Shown in pieces: positions 27,131-35,480 of a stretch of DNA of 64,000 bases. Origin of the DNA: Candidatus Sulfopaludibacter sp. SbA3 (GTDB taxonomy: Bacteria; Acidobacteriota; Vicinamibacteria; Vicinamibacterales; UBA2999); NCBI GenBank assembly GCA_945903265.1, contig CAMDNQ010000003.1:181932-245931 (forward strand). Reading direction: 5' to 3'. Under the pieces are notes generated by a model. The model saw only the letters and a list, made by a program, of their open reading frames with translations. It did not search any database and had not been told where the DNA came from. The position numbers were made by a program, and so were the translations under genes. Positions within the stretch are counted from its first letter, which is position 1; every line of letters begins with the position of its first letter.

Positions 27131-29086
27131 ATGAACGACGTCTCAATCACGCTTCCGGACGGCTCCCGCCGTACCGTGCCGGCGGGCACCGCTGTCCGCG
27201 ACATTGCGGCATCGATCTCGCCGCGCCTCGCCAAAGCGGCCATCGCCGGAGTCGTCGACGACCGGCCGGTCGATCTGTCCTTCGCGCTCGAGAAGGACGC
27301 ATCGGTGCGGATCGTGACGCCTGACAGCCCCGAAGCGCTGACGATTTATCGCCACAGCACGGCGCACCTGCTGGCGGCGGCGGTCACCAATCTGTTTCCG
27401 GCGGTGCAATGCGGCATCGGCCCGCCGACCGACGAAGGCTTCTTCTACGACTTCGTCGTGCCACGGCCGTTCGTGCCGGAGGATCTCGAGGCCATCGAGA
27501 AGAAGATGCGCGAGCTCGCGCAGCAGGACCTCCCCTTCGAGCGGCAGATGTGGCGCCGGGACGAGGCGCGGCAGTTTTTCGGCAGCCGCAACGAGCCGCT
27601 GAAGGTACAGCTGATCGACGAGAAGACCGAAGGCCAGTCCGACGTGTCCTGCTACACGATCAAGGACAGGGACACGTTCGTCGACTTTTGCCTCGGTCCG
27701 CACGTGCCGTCCACCGGCCGTCTCAAGGGATTCAAGCTGCTCAGCACGTCGAACGCCTACTGGAAGGGCGACGCGAAGAACGCGCCGATGCAGCGCGTGT
27801 ACGGCACTGCGTTCTTCTCCGACAAGGAGCTGCAGGCGTACCTGATCCGGATTGAAGAGGCGAAGAAGCGGGACCACCGGAAGATCGGACGCGACCAGAA
27901 GCTGTTCATGTTTCACCCCTGGGCGCCCGGCGCGACGTTCTGGCTGGCCAAGGGGACGACGCTGTACAACACCCTGGCCGACTACATGCGGCGCATCCTC
28001 ATCCCCGCCGGCTACGAGGAGGTGAAGGCGCCGATCGTCTTCAACAAGGCGCTCTGGGAGACATCAGGCCACTGGGCGCACTACCGGCAGAACATGTTCC
28101 TCGTCGACACGGAACACGAGCAGATGGGGCTGAAGGCGATGAACTGCCCCGGCCACATGCTCCTCTTCAGCAGCGAGGCGCGCAGCTACCGCGACCTGCC
28201 GATCCGCTTCCACGAGCAGACGCCACTGCATCGCAACGAGGCCTCGGGCGTGCTCTCCGGACTGACGCGCGTGCGGCAGTTTAGCCAGGACGACGCGCAC
28301 TGCTTCGTCATGGAGTCGCAGATTGGCGAGGAAGTGGAACGGGTGCTTCGCCTCGTGCAGCGCGTGTACGGCGACTTCGGCCTGACGCCGGAGATGAAGC
28401 TGTCCACCCGGCCGCCGGAGTATCTCGGAACCGTCGAGCAGTGGAACCACGCCGAGGCCGAGCTCAAGCGCGCGCTCGACGCCGTGGGCGAACGCTACTC
28501 GATCAACGAAGGCGATGGCGCGTTCTACGGCCCGAAAATCGATTTCGACGTCACGGACGCGATTGGCCGGAAGTGGCAGTGCGCCACCATCCAGCTGGAC
28601 TACAACCTTCCGGAGCGCTTCGACCTGAAGTACGTCGGGGCCGACAACGCCGAACACCGGCCCGTCGTCATCCACCGGGCCATCTATGGCAGCTTCGAGC
28701 GGTTCATCGCCCTGCTGATTGAGCATTTCGCCGGCGCCTGGCCGCTATGGCTGGCCCCGGTCCAGGCCGTGGTCCTGCCGATATCCGACCGCCATGTGGC
28801 ATATGCCCGGGATGTCCGGGATCAACTGGCCGGGGCGGGCCTGCGCGTCGAACTCGACGAGCGCCAGGAGAAGATTGGCTATAAGATCCGTGAGGCGCAG
28901 CTTCAGAAGGTCCCCTATATGCTTGTAGCGGGGGATCGGGAAGCTGCGGAAGGCACGGTGTCGGTGCGTGATCGGCTGGCCGGGGACACTGGCAGCCGGC
29001 GTGTTGACGAGTTCATTGCCGCCGCGCAGGACGAAATCCGCAGCAAGGCGATGAAAGCCCCGGTCTTACAAGAGACCACCAACTAG
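27131..29086 (+). CDS. thrS: Threonyl-tRNA synthetase
   Basis: The 651-residue enzyme has the N-terminal TGS domain (VSITLPDGSRRTVPAGTAV), the editing domain with HSTAHLLAAAV and a later CYTIKDRDTFVDFC, the class II catalytic core with NCPGHMLLF and RFHEQTPLHRNEASG, and the C-terminal anticodon-binding domain. It charges tRNA-Thr and edits Ser-tRNA-Thr. The length is normal. It heads the thrS-infC-rpmI-rplT-pheS-pheT cluster, a widespread translation operon, with 18 bp to the infC start. Confidence 0.97.
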   Translation: MNDVSITLPDGSRRTVPAGTAVRDIAASISPRLAKAAIAGVVDDRPVDLSFALEKDASVRIVTPDSPEALTIYRHSTAHLLAAAVTNLFPAVQCGIGPPTDEGFFYDFVVPRPFVPEDLEAIEKKMRELAQQDLPFERQMWRRDEARQFFGSRNEPLKVQLIDEKTEGQSDVSCYTIKDRDTFVDFCLGPHVPSTGRLKGFKLLSTSNAYWKGDAKNAPMQRVYGTAFFSDKELQAYLIRIEEAKKRDHRKIGRDQKLFMFHPWAPGATFWLAKGTTLYNTLADYMRRILIPAGYEEVKAPIVFNKALWETSGHWAHYRQNMFLVDTEHEQMGLKAMNCPGHMLLFSSEARSYRDLPIRFHEQTPLHRNEASGVLSGLTRVRQFSQDDAHCFVMESQIGEEVERVLRLVQRVYGDFGLTPEMKLSTRPPEYLGTVEQWNHAEAELKRALDAVGERYSINEGDGAFYGPKIDFDVTDAIGRKWQCATIQLDYNLPERFDLKYVGADNAEHRPVVIHRAIYGSFERFIALLIEHFAGAWPLWLAPVQAVVLPISDRHVAYARDVRDQLAGAGLRVELDERQEKIGYKIREAQLQKVPYMLVAGDREAAEGTVSVRDRLAGDTGSRRVDEFIAAAQDEIRSKAMKAPVLQETTN

Positions 29087-29104
29087 AGACTTCCGGAGGA
29101 TGTT

Positions 29105-29710
29105 ATAGCTTTCGACCGTTCGCCGCGCCGTGACGACCGCACTCGCATCAACGAGCGCATCCGGGTCCGTGAAATCCGTGTCATCGACGAGACCGGACAG
29201 CAGCTCGGCATCATGCCTCCGCCACAGGCACTGGTGATCGCCAAACAGAAAGGGCTCGACCTGGTGGAAATTTCGCCGACGGCCGTGCCGCCTGTCTGCC
29301 GCATCATGGACTTCGGCAAGTACCAGTACCAGGAGCAGAAGCGAGGCCGGGAAGCGAAGAAGCACCAGCGCGTGATCGAGGTCAAGGAAATCAAGTTCCG
29401 GCCGAAGGTCGACGAGCACGATTATCAGTTCAAGAAGAAGCACATCGAGCGCTTCCTCGCCGACGGCGACAAGGTGAAGGCGACGATCTTCTTCCGCGGC
29501 CGCGAGATGGCGCATCCCGACATCGGGCAGCGCATCCTCGAGCGGCTCATGAACGATTTGTCGGAGGTGGCGATGGCGGAGACCAACCCCCGGCAGGAAG
29601 GGAATCAGATGCACGTGATTCTCAGCCAGCGAACCGGGCGGAAGTCGAACCCGAAGCCGCGGGCGCCGCAGGAAGCCGAACCGGCGCCTGAACTCGAGAC
29701 GAAGGAATAG
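29105..29710 (+). CDS. infC: Translation initiation factor IF-3 (ATA start codon)
   Basis: The frame upstream of the first in-frame ATG (29213) encodes the conserved IF-3 N-terminus [24 protein letters not shown], so translation must begin earlier. The only plausible start is ATA at 29105-29107, five bases after GGAGG (29095-29099), giving 201 residues. Non-AUG starts such as AUU allow IF-3 to discriminate against its own mRNA and autoregulate; AUA belongs to the same class. The rest is standard: [24 protein letters not shown] and [13 protein letters not shown]. It lies between thrS and rpmI. Confidence 0.92.
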   Translation: MAFDRSPRRDDRTRINERIRVREIRVIDETGQQLGIMPPPQALVIAKQKGLDLVEISPTAVPPVCRIMDFGKYQYQEQKRGREAKKHQRVIEVKEIKFRPKVDEHDYQFKKKHIERFLADGDKVKATIFFRGREMAHPDIGQRILERLMNDLSEVAMAETNPRQEGNQMHVILSQRTGRKSNPKPRAPQEAEPAPELETKE

Positions 29711-29729
29711 AGACCAGAGACTTTTAGAC

Positions 29730-29927
29730 ATGCCCAAACTGAAGACACATCGAGGCGCGGCAAAGCGCTTCAAGAAGACCGGCACCGGCAAGATCGTGCG
29801 CGCGAGCGCCTTCAAGCGCCACATCCTCACGAGCAAGACCACCAAGTCCAAGCGCCAGCAGCGCGGGACGAGGGAGGTGGACCCGTCGGACGCGCCGAAG
29901 CTGCGCCGGATGCTGCCGTATAAGTAA
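29730..29927 (+). CDS. rpmI: 50S ribosomal protein L35
   Basis: The 65-residue basic protein [20 protein letters not shown] is a clear L35, with the usual [11 protein letters not shown] start and a C-terminal [12 protein letters not shown]. It is part of the IF-3/L35/L20 group, which is often regulated by L20 or IF-3. A 7-bp repeat array fills the gap before rplT. Confidence 0.96.
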   Translation: MPKLKTHRGAAKRFKKTGTGKIVRASAFKRHILTSKTTKSKRQQRGTREVDPSDAPKLRRMLPYK

Positions 29928-29991
29928 AAGGGAAAAGGGCAAAGGGCAAACGCTCCTGCCCTATTTGACCTTTACCCTTTGACCTTTGACC
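29926..29991. repeat. Two opposed 7-bp repeat arrays between rpmI and rplT
   Basis: AAAAGGG, AAAAGGG, CAAAGGG (29926-29946) is followed by TTTGACC, TTTACCC, TTTGACC, TTTGACC (29964-29991). The second array is roughly complementary to the first, so the mRNA could form a hairpin just before the rplT ribosome site. Confidence 0.8.
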
Positions 29992-30007
29992 TACAAGGAT
30001 CACTGAA

Positions 30008-30379
30008 ATGCCGAGAGTAAAAAGAGGAACCGTCCGCCGCGCCAAGCGTAAGAAGCTGCTCTCACGCGCGAAGGGCTATTACCAGACCAAGAGCAAGCTG
30101 TACCGCGCCGCGAAAGAAGCGGTCGATACCGCGGGCAAGTACGCGTTCGTGGGACGCAAGCGCAAGAAGCGCGATTACCGGAAGCTGTGGATCGTGCGCA
30201 TCAACGCCGCGGCGCGCGAGAACGGCATCACTTACTCGCAGCTGATGCGCGGCCTCAAGGCGGCCGACATCAATATCGACCGCAAGATGCTGGCCGACCT
30301 GGCTGCCACCCAGAGTGCCGCATTCGCCAAGGTAGCGGCGCAGGCCAAGGCCGCGCTGCCGCCCCAGGCGAATGCCTGA
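30008..30379 (+). CDS. rplT: 50S ribosomal protein L20
   Basis: The 123-residue basic protein ([24 protein letters not shown]) matches L20: [31 protein letters not shown], then [15 protein letters not shown]. It binds 23S rRNA early in 50S assembly and in other bacteria represses its own operon. AAGGA precedes the ATG. Its 3' end overlaps pheS by 8 bp. Confidence 0.97.
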   Translation: MPRVKRGTVRRAKRKKLLSRAKGYYQTKSKLYRAAKEAVDTAGKYAFVGRKRKKRDYRKLWIVRINAAARENGITYSQLMRGLKAADINIDRKMLADLAATQSAAFAKVAAQAKAALPPQANA

Positions 30380-31463
30380 TACCTCTCCCCAATCAGCAAT
30401 CGAGACGCTGCGCGCGGACTTCCGTGCGCGGCTCTCGGCTGCGTCCACCGACCGCGATCTCAAAATACTCGACGACGAGTTCCTGAGCCGGAAGAGCGGG
30501 TCGGTGACCGCCCTGCTCAAGCAGATCACGGCCGTCCCTGCCGACCAGCGCCGCGAATTCGGCGCGCTCGTCAACACGCTCAAGACCGACATCGAGACCG
30601 CGCTCACCGAGGCGCGCGCGGCGCTGACCGCGTCGCGGCCGCCCGCCGGCGCCGTCGACGTCACCCTGCCCGGCCGGGAGATCACGATCGGCCGGATCCA
30701 TCCTTTGATGCGCGTGCGCCAGCAGGTCGAAGACATCTTCATGCGCATGGGCTACGAGATCCTCGAAGGGCCGGAAGTCGAAGACGACTACCACAACTTC
30801 GAGGCGCTCAACATGCCGCCCGACCACCCCGCGCGCGACATGCAGGACACGCTGTACCTCGCGGCGCCGATCGTGGGAGGCACGTGGGGCGCGCATCGCC
30901 GTGCGATCCCGGACGCGCAGGTGCGCGCGGCGACGCTGCTGCGGACGCACACCTCGGCGATGCAGATCCGGTACATGAAGACGACGCCCCCGCCGGTGCG
31001 CATCCTCGTCCCGGGCCGCGTCTACCGCCGCGACAATCTGGATCTGAGCCACACGCCGATGTTCCAGCAGTGCGAAGGACTGGTGGTCGGCGAAGGGATT
31101 ACCCTCGCCGATCTCAAGGGCACGTTCGAAGCGATGCTCCAGCAGTTGTTCGGCGACGTGAAGGTCCGGCTGCGTCCGAGCTTCTTCCCGTACACCGAGC
31201 CGAGCGCCGAAGTGGACATCAGCTGCCAGAGCTGCGGCGGGACCGGGTGCGGCACGTGCAAGCACACGGGCTGGCTCGAGATCCTCGGCAGCGGCATGGT
31301 CCATCCCGCGGTCTTCGAGGCGGTCGGCTACGACCCTGAAAAAGTCACGGGCTTCGCGTTCGGCATCGGCATGGAGCGCGTGGCGATGCTCAAGTACGGC
31401 GTCGACGACATCCGGTTGTTCTACGAAAACGACCTCCGCTTCCTGGAGCAGTTCCCGCTGTGA
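30372..31463 (+). CDS. pheS: Phenylalanyl-tRNA synthetase alpha subunit
   Basis: The 363-residue protein has an N-terminal coiled-coil tRNA-binding region, then the class II core: [75 protein letters not shown] and [17 protein letters not shown]. It pairs with PheT as an alpha2beta2 enzyme that charges tRNA-Phe. The Cys-rich insert [17 protein letters not shown] is a variant seen in some members of the family. It overlaps pheT by 4 bp. Confidence 0.96.
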   Translation: MPDTSPQSAIETLRADFRARLSAASTDRDLKILDDEFLSRKSGSVTALLKQITAVPADQRREFGALVNTLKTDIETALTEARAALTASRPPAGAVDVTLPGREITIGRIHPLMRVRQQVEDIFMRMGYEILEGPEVEDDYHNFEALNMPPDHPARDMQDTLYLAAPIVGGTWGAHRRAIPDAQVRAATLLRTHTSAMQIRYMKTTPPPVRILVPGRVYRRDNLDLSHTPMFQQCEGLVVGEGITLADLKGTFEAMLQQLFGDVKVRLRPSFFPYTEPSAEVDISCQSCGGTGCGTCKHTGWLEILGSGMVHPAVFEAVGYDPEKVTGFAFGIGMERVAMLKYGVDDIRLFYENDLRFLEQFPL

Positions 31464-33541
31464 AAGTCCTGCTGTCGTGGCTGCGGGAGCTCGTCGACGT
31501 CAAGGAATCGGCGCAGCAGGTCGCGCAGAAGATGTCGCTCCGCGGCTTCGCCGTCGAAGGGATCGAAGCAATCGAGGACCTGTCCGCCGAAGCCTCGGCG
31601 ACGGCGGACGCGGTGCTGGACTTCGAAGTCACCGCGAACCGTCCCGACTGCATGTCGATGGTGGGCATGGCCCGCGAAGTCGCAGTCGCGTACGGCCTGC
31701 CGGGTCCGAGGCTCGATCACGTACGTGGGGCGGGTCCGACGGCGAGTGAGGCTCCGCGAGCCGGCGACCCGCCGGCCATCCAGATCATCATCGACGATCC
31801 GCAGCTCTGCCCCCGCTACGTCGGCGCCGTCGCCGACGTGCAGGTCGGCCCGTCGCCGTCCTGGATGCAGGCACGCCTGCAGGCCGCCGGCATCCGCCCG
31901 ATCAGCAACATTGTCGACGTCACGAACTACGTGCTCCTGGAGCTCGGTCATCCCATGCACGCGTTCGACCTCGCGCGGCTGGCGAAGGCGCAGATCCGCG
32001 TCCGGCCTGCTCGCGCCGGCGAAACCATCAAGACGCTCGACGGCCAGACGCGGACCCTGTCGCCGGACATGCTCGTCATCGCCGACGGCGAGCGGCCGGT
32101 CGCCGTCGCGGGCGTCATGGGCGGCGCGGAATCCGAGGTGTCGGGCACGACGCGCACGATCGTCCTCGAGAGCGCGTACTTCAATCCGCTGTCCGTCCGC
32201 CGGACGTCGAAAAAGCTGGGACTCAAGACCGAAGCGAGCATGCGGTTCGAGCGCGGCGCCGATCCCGCCGCAGCCGCCACGGCGATGGCACGCGCCATCG
32301 CGCTGATAGAAGAGATCGGCGCGGGCAAAGCACGCGGCGCGGTCATCGACGAATATCCCGGGAAGACCGCGCACCGGATCATGGGCCTGCGGCGGGAGAA
32401 GATCCGCGGTCTGCTTGGCGGCGACGTGCCCGAGCCGGACGTTACACGCATTCTCGGTGGCCTCGGGTTCGAGCTGAAACCCACATCGTCGGGATGGGAC
32501 GTCACGGTGCCGACGCGGCGCGTCGACGTCACCCGCGAGGTCGATCTGATCGAAGAAGTGGCGCGCCACTATGGCTACGACCGGCTGCCCGTCACGTTTC
32601 CGGAGCTGGATGTCCCGCCGCAGGCGCCCGACCCGCGCATCATGCGCGCGCGGCACCTGCGCACCATCCTCGCGGCGGCCGGTTTTTCTGAGGCGCTGAC
32701 CTTCGGGTTCATCTCGGAACCGGCAGCGGCCGCGTTTGCGGACGCCGCAGACCTGGTGCCGATCGCGAATCCCCTGTCCGAGAATTTCGCCGTGCTGCGG
32801 CCGTCTGTATTGCCGGGACTGGTGGATGCCATCGCGCATAACCGCCGGCGCGAACAGCGCGACATCCGGCTGTTCGAGATTGGGGCGCGCTTCTCCCGGG
32901 CCGATGGCGAACGCCGCGCGATTGCGTGCGCCTGGACCGGCGCGGCGGCCGCTGAACACTGGGGCGGCACGGCGCGTCCCGTCGATTTTTTCGACATGAA
33001 GGCGGTTGTCGATCGCGTCTGCGACGCGATCGGGGTCGGCATCCATACGCGTCCCTCCGACGACGCATGGCTCGCACCGGGACGCCGTGCCGCGGTGATG
33101 CTCGACGGAACCCGCGTCGGCGCGGTCGGGCAGCTTGCGCCAGCCCTCGCTGACAGCCACGGGCTGGTGGGCTCGGATCCTGTCTATGTGGCGGAGCTCG
33201 ATCTCGATGCGCTCGAAGCCGCGGCGGCCGGACGGTCGCTCCGGGTCGAGCCGCTGCCCCGCTACCCCTCGGTGACGCGCGATATCTCAATCCTCGTGGA
33301 CGACACGCTCGCCGCGGCGGACATCCGCGCGACGATCACAGAGGCGGCGCCCGTCTTTCTCGTGCGCGTGGCGGAATTCGATCGCTATCAGGGCAAGGGC
33401 GTGCCCGACGGCAAGGTCAGTCTTTCACTGCGTCTGACCTTCCGGTCATCTGACAGAACCCTCACAGATGCAGAAGTACAGGGCGCGATGGATGCGATCA
33501 TGACGGCGCTCAAAAATCGCCACGCCGCCATTCAGCGTTAG
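31460..33541 (+). CDS. pheT: Phenylalanyl-tRNA synthetase beta subunit, short form without the tRNA-binding OB domain
   Basis: The 693-residue protein is about 100 residues shorter than the E. coli and Thermus beta subunits. After [20 protein letters not shown] it passes directly to VLDFEVTANRPDCMSMVGMAREVA, so the EMAP/OB-fold insert normally found after residue 40 is absent. The B3/B4 editing domain, B5 and the C-terminal ferredoxin-like anticodon domain (PRYPSVTRDISILVDD) remain. The short form probably still works with PheS. GTG is the start codon, overlapping the pheS stop. Confidence 0.94.
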   Translation: MKVLLSWLRELVDVKESAQQVAQKMSLRGFAVEGIEAIEDLSAEASATADAVLDFEVTANRPDCMSMVGMAREVAVAYGLPGPRLDHVRGAGPTASEAPRAGDPPAIQIIIDDPQLCPRYVGAVADVQVGPSPSWMQARLQAAGIRPISNIVDVTNYVLLELGHPMHAFDLARLAKAQIRVRPARAGETIKTLDGQTRTLSPDMLVIADGERPVAVAGVMGGAESEVSGTTRTIVLESAYFNPLSVRRTSKKLGLKTEASMRFERGADPAAAATAMARAIALIEEIGAGKARGAVIDEYPGKTAHRIMGLRREKIRGLLGGDVPEPDVTRILGGLGFELKPTSSGWDVTVPTRRVDVTREVDLIEEVARHYGYDRLPVTFPELDVPPQAPDPRIMRARHLRTILAAAGFSEALTFGFISEPAAAAFADAADLVPIANPLSENFAVLRPSVLPGLVDAIAHNRRREQRDIRLFEIGARFSRADGERRAIACAWTGAAAAEHWGGTARPVDFFDMKAVVDRVCDAIGVGIHTRPSDDAWLAPGRRAAVMLDGTRVGAVGQLAPALADSHGLVGSDPVYVAELDLDALEAAAAGRSLRVEPLPRYPSVTRDISILVDDTLAAADIRATITEAAPVFLVRVAEFDRYQGKGVPDGKVSLSLRLTFRSSDRTLTDAEVQGAMDAIMTALKNRHAAIQR

Positions 33542-33594
33542 TGTTACTATCGCCGCGTCGATAGTCTCCAACACCACGCGAGGAACAGTCACGA

Positions 33595-33885
33595 ATGGCA
33601 AAGCAGGCGGCGGCGCGTACGGGCGATGCGGATCAGGTCAACGCAGATCCGATCGATCGTCTCGAAGAAAAAGTCAGATTGCTCGTGGACGTGGTGACGC
33701 GTCTCCGCGGCGATCAGGCGAAGGCCGCCGACGAAAACGCCAGGCTCGCACAGGAGATCGAGATGCTGCGCCTGCGTTTGCAGGACGCGCAGGGATCGAA
33801 CCTCGAGCTCGACGCGCTGCGCGAGGAACGCGAAGCCGTGCGCCAGCGCGTGGCCGAGATGCTCTCGCATCTCGAATCCATCTAG
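33595..33885 (+). CDS. Coiled-coil protein, ZapB-like, upstream of zapA
   Basis: The 96-residue protein is a single coiled coil from about residue 20: IDRLEEKVRLLVDVVTRLRGDQAKAADENARLAQEIEMLRLRLQDA. It has no membrane segment and no Cys. Size, heptad pattern and position directly before zapA suggest a ZapB-like cell-division factor that bridges ZapA and other proteins, but coiled coils are easily matched by chance. GAGGA precedes the ATG. The gap to zapA is exactly five 7-bp repeat units. Confidence 0.7.
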   Translation: MAKQAAARTGDADQVNADPIDRLEEKVRLLVDVVTRLRGDQAKAADENARLAQEIEMLRLRLQDAQGSNLELDALREEREAVRQRVAEMLSHLESI

Positions 33886-33919
33886 CACCAGGCACCACGA
33901 ACGAGGCACAAGGCACTTC
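33885..33919. repeat. Five exact 7-bp units joining the ZapB-like gene to zapA
   Basis: GCACCAG, GCACCAC, GAACGAG, GCACAAG and GCACTTC run without a break from the last base of the ZapB-like stop codon to the base before the zapA ATG. Confidence 0.85.
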
Positions 33920-34210
33920 ATGTCCGGCGTCGTGACGGTTGAAATCGGCGGCCAGCGCTACCCGATTCGCAGCGGGCTCGATCCCGCGTACGTCGCGGAA
34001 CTCGCCGCCTATGTCGACCAGAAGGTGCGGGCCGCCACGGACGCCGCGCCGACCAACGATCTGCTCAGCGTCGCGATCCTCGTCGCGATGAATATCGCCG
34101 ACGAATGCTTCCGCGCCCGCCAGCAGCAGTCGTCCTCCGACGGCCAGTTCAACGAGCGCGCGCTGCGCCTTGAACAACTGGTCGATCAGGTTCTGTCTCA
34201 AGCCAGCTAA
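33920..34210 (+). CDS. zapA: Cell division protein ZapA
   Basis: The 96-residue protein has the ZapA pattern: VTVEIGGQRYPIRSGLDPAYVAELAAYVDQKVR, then LLSVAILVAMNIADECF and a C-terminal helix QFNERALRLEQLVDQVL. ZapA tetramers cross-link FtsZ filaments at the Z-ring. Its position just upstream of 6S RNA repeats an arrangement common in proteobacteria. No strong ribosome site is visible because the leader is occupied by the heptamer repeat. Confidence 0.88.
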   Translation: MSGVVTVEIGGQRYPIRSGLDPAYVAELAAYVDQKVRAATDAAPTNDLLSVAILVAMNIADECFRARQQQSSSDGQFNERALRLEQLVDQVLSQAS

Positions 34211-34238
34211 CTGCTGGCTGTTCAACTACTTACACACC

Positions 34239-34267
34239 TTGACCCGCCTCCGGGCGCGGGCTAACAT
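34239..34267 (+). promoter_or_regulatory. Predicted promoter of 6S RNA (TTGACC-17-TAACAT)
   Basis: TTGACC (34239-34244) and TAACAT (34262-34267) are separated by 17 bp. They lie between zapA and the 6S RNA region, with a start predicted at about 34274. Confidence 0.65.
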
Positions 34268-34273
34268 GCGTGA

Positions 34274-34461
34274 AGCTTCTGCTTTGCTCGTGATGGTTTT
34301 CCGGAGGCTCGTCTGAGCCGTAATCATCACCAAGAGAGCCGCGGGGCCGTGCGGTGTGCATGCCTCTGTAACGAGGAAGCCTAAAGCGCGGCCGACAACA
34401 GCGGCTCCACCTGCTTTTTGCAGGTTCAGTCGACCTCCCCACACGGCAAAGCGGGGCTTTT
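34274..34461 (+). ncRNA. ssrS: 6S RNA
   Basis: The region downstream of zapA contains the conserved 6S core: TGCATGCCTCTGTAACGAGG followed by AAGCCTAAAGCGCGGCCGACAAC, close to E. coli GAGAAGCCUUAAAACUGCGACGACA. The two ends pair: GCTTTGC (34281-34287) with GCAAAGC (34446-34452), and GGAGG (34303-34307) with CCTCC (34434-34438), giving a long rod with an open centre. 6S RNA binds sigma70-RNA polymerase in stationary phase. The 5' end is inferred from the promoter; the 3' end is approximate, near GGGGCTTTTCC. Confidence 0.75.
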
Positions 34462-34471
34462 CCTTCCGACA

Positions 34472-34493
34472 GCCTACTGCCTACTGCCTTACT
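34472..34493. repeat. GCCTACT tandem repeat upstream of thiL
   Basis: GCCTACT occurs twice in tandem, followed by GCCTTACT, immediately before the TTG start region of thiL. It belongs to the 7-bp repeat class of this genome. Confidence 0.75.
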
Positions 34494-34496
34494 GTT

Positions 34497-35480
34497 TTGC
34501 CGACAGCTTCCGACCTCGGCGAGCGCGCGCTCATCCAACGTATTACGGGGCGCCTGGCGGCGCCTGCCTGGGTCCTCGTCGGGCCCGGCGACGACGCGGC
34601 GGTAGTGGAACCGCAGCGCGGCACGCTCGACGTGCTGACGACGGACGCCCAGGTCGAGGGCGTGCATTTCGATCACCGGTTCATGCCGCCCGACGCCATT
34701 GGGCATCGCGCGCTGGCGGTCAACCTCAGCGACCTCGCGGCGATGGGTGCGCGGCCGCGGATGGCGCTGCTCTCGCTCGTGCTGCCAGGCGCCCTTGATG
34801 TGGCCATCGTGGACGGCGTCCTCGACGGCATGCTGCGCGTCGCCGAGTCGCATCATGTCGCGATTGTCGGCGGCAACATCTCACGATCGCCGGGCCCGCT
34901 GATGATCGACGTCACGGCCATCGGCTCGATCGGCAGGCGCCGCGTGCTGACGCGCCGCGGCGCACGGCCGGGCGACCTCGTCTTTGTGACCGGCACGATT
35001 GGGGACGGCGCCGCTGGCCTCGAGTCTTTGCGCGAGGGTGGGAATGGGACGCCGCAGGAAACGCGTTTCCTCTATCCCGAGGCGCGCGTACGCGCCGGTA
35101 TGCTGCTGGCGAGCAACAGGGCCGCGACGGCCTGCATGGATCTGAGCGATGGTCTTGCCGACGGCGTGCGGCAGATTGCCGAGGCGTCCGGCGTCGGTAT
35201 GTCGATAGAGGCAGAAGCGCTGCCGGTCACCGGCGAGGTCCGCCGCTGGCATGAGGCGCGCGGCGGGCATCCACTGGAGAAGGCCGTCGCCGGCGGCGAC
35301 GATTACGAGCTGCTCTTCACAGTCCGGCCGTCCCACCTCGGGAGGCTGCGAGCAGTCCAGCGGCTGGTAGGTACGCTCCAGCTGACGCGTATCGGCGTGG
35401 TAACGAGGGAGCGCGCGGTCGTCGTAAGGTACTCGGACGGCACTCGCGAGCTGCCGCCAGGATTCGAGCATTTTTCGTAA
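34497..35480 (+). CDS. thiL: Thiamine-monophosphate kinase
   Basis: The 327-residue protein is collinear with ThiL: SDLGERALIQRI at the N-terminus, GPGDDAAVV (metal and ATP binding), TTDAQVEGVHF, HRALAVNLSDLAAMGARPR, GGNISRSPGPL, CMDLSDGLADGVRQIA and GGDDYELLF. It phosphorylates thiamine monophosphate to the active diphosphate. TTG at 34497 is the best start, placing the conserved SDLGE motif at residues 5-9; longer frames run back into 6S RNA. Its stop overlaps the 3D gene start (TAATG). Confidence 0.92.
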   Translation: MPTASDLGERALIQRITGRLAAPAWVLVGPGDDAAVVEPQRGTLDVLTTDAQVEGVHFDHRFMPPDAIGHRALAVNLSDLAAMGARPRMALLSLVLPGALDVAIVDGVLDGMLRVAESHHVAIVGGNISRSPGPLMIDVTAIGSIGRRRVLTRRGARPGDLVFVTGTIGDGAAGLESLREGGNGTPQETRFLYPEARVRAGMLLASNRAATACMDLSDGLADGVRQIAEASGVGMSIEAEALPVTGEVRRWHEARGGHPLEKAVAGGDDYELLFTVRPSHLGRLRAVQRLVGTLQLTRIGVVTRERAVVVRYSDGTRELPPGFEHFS

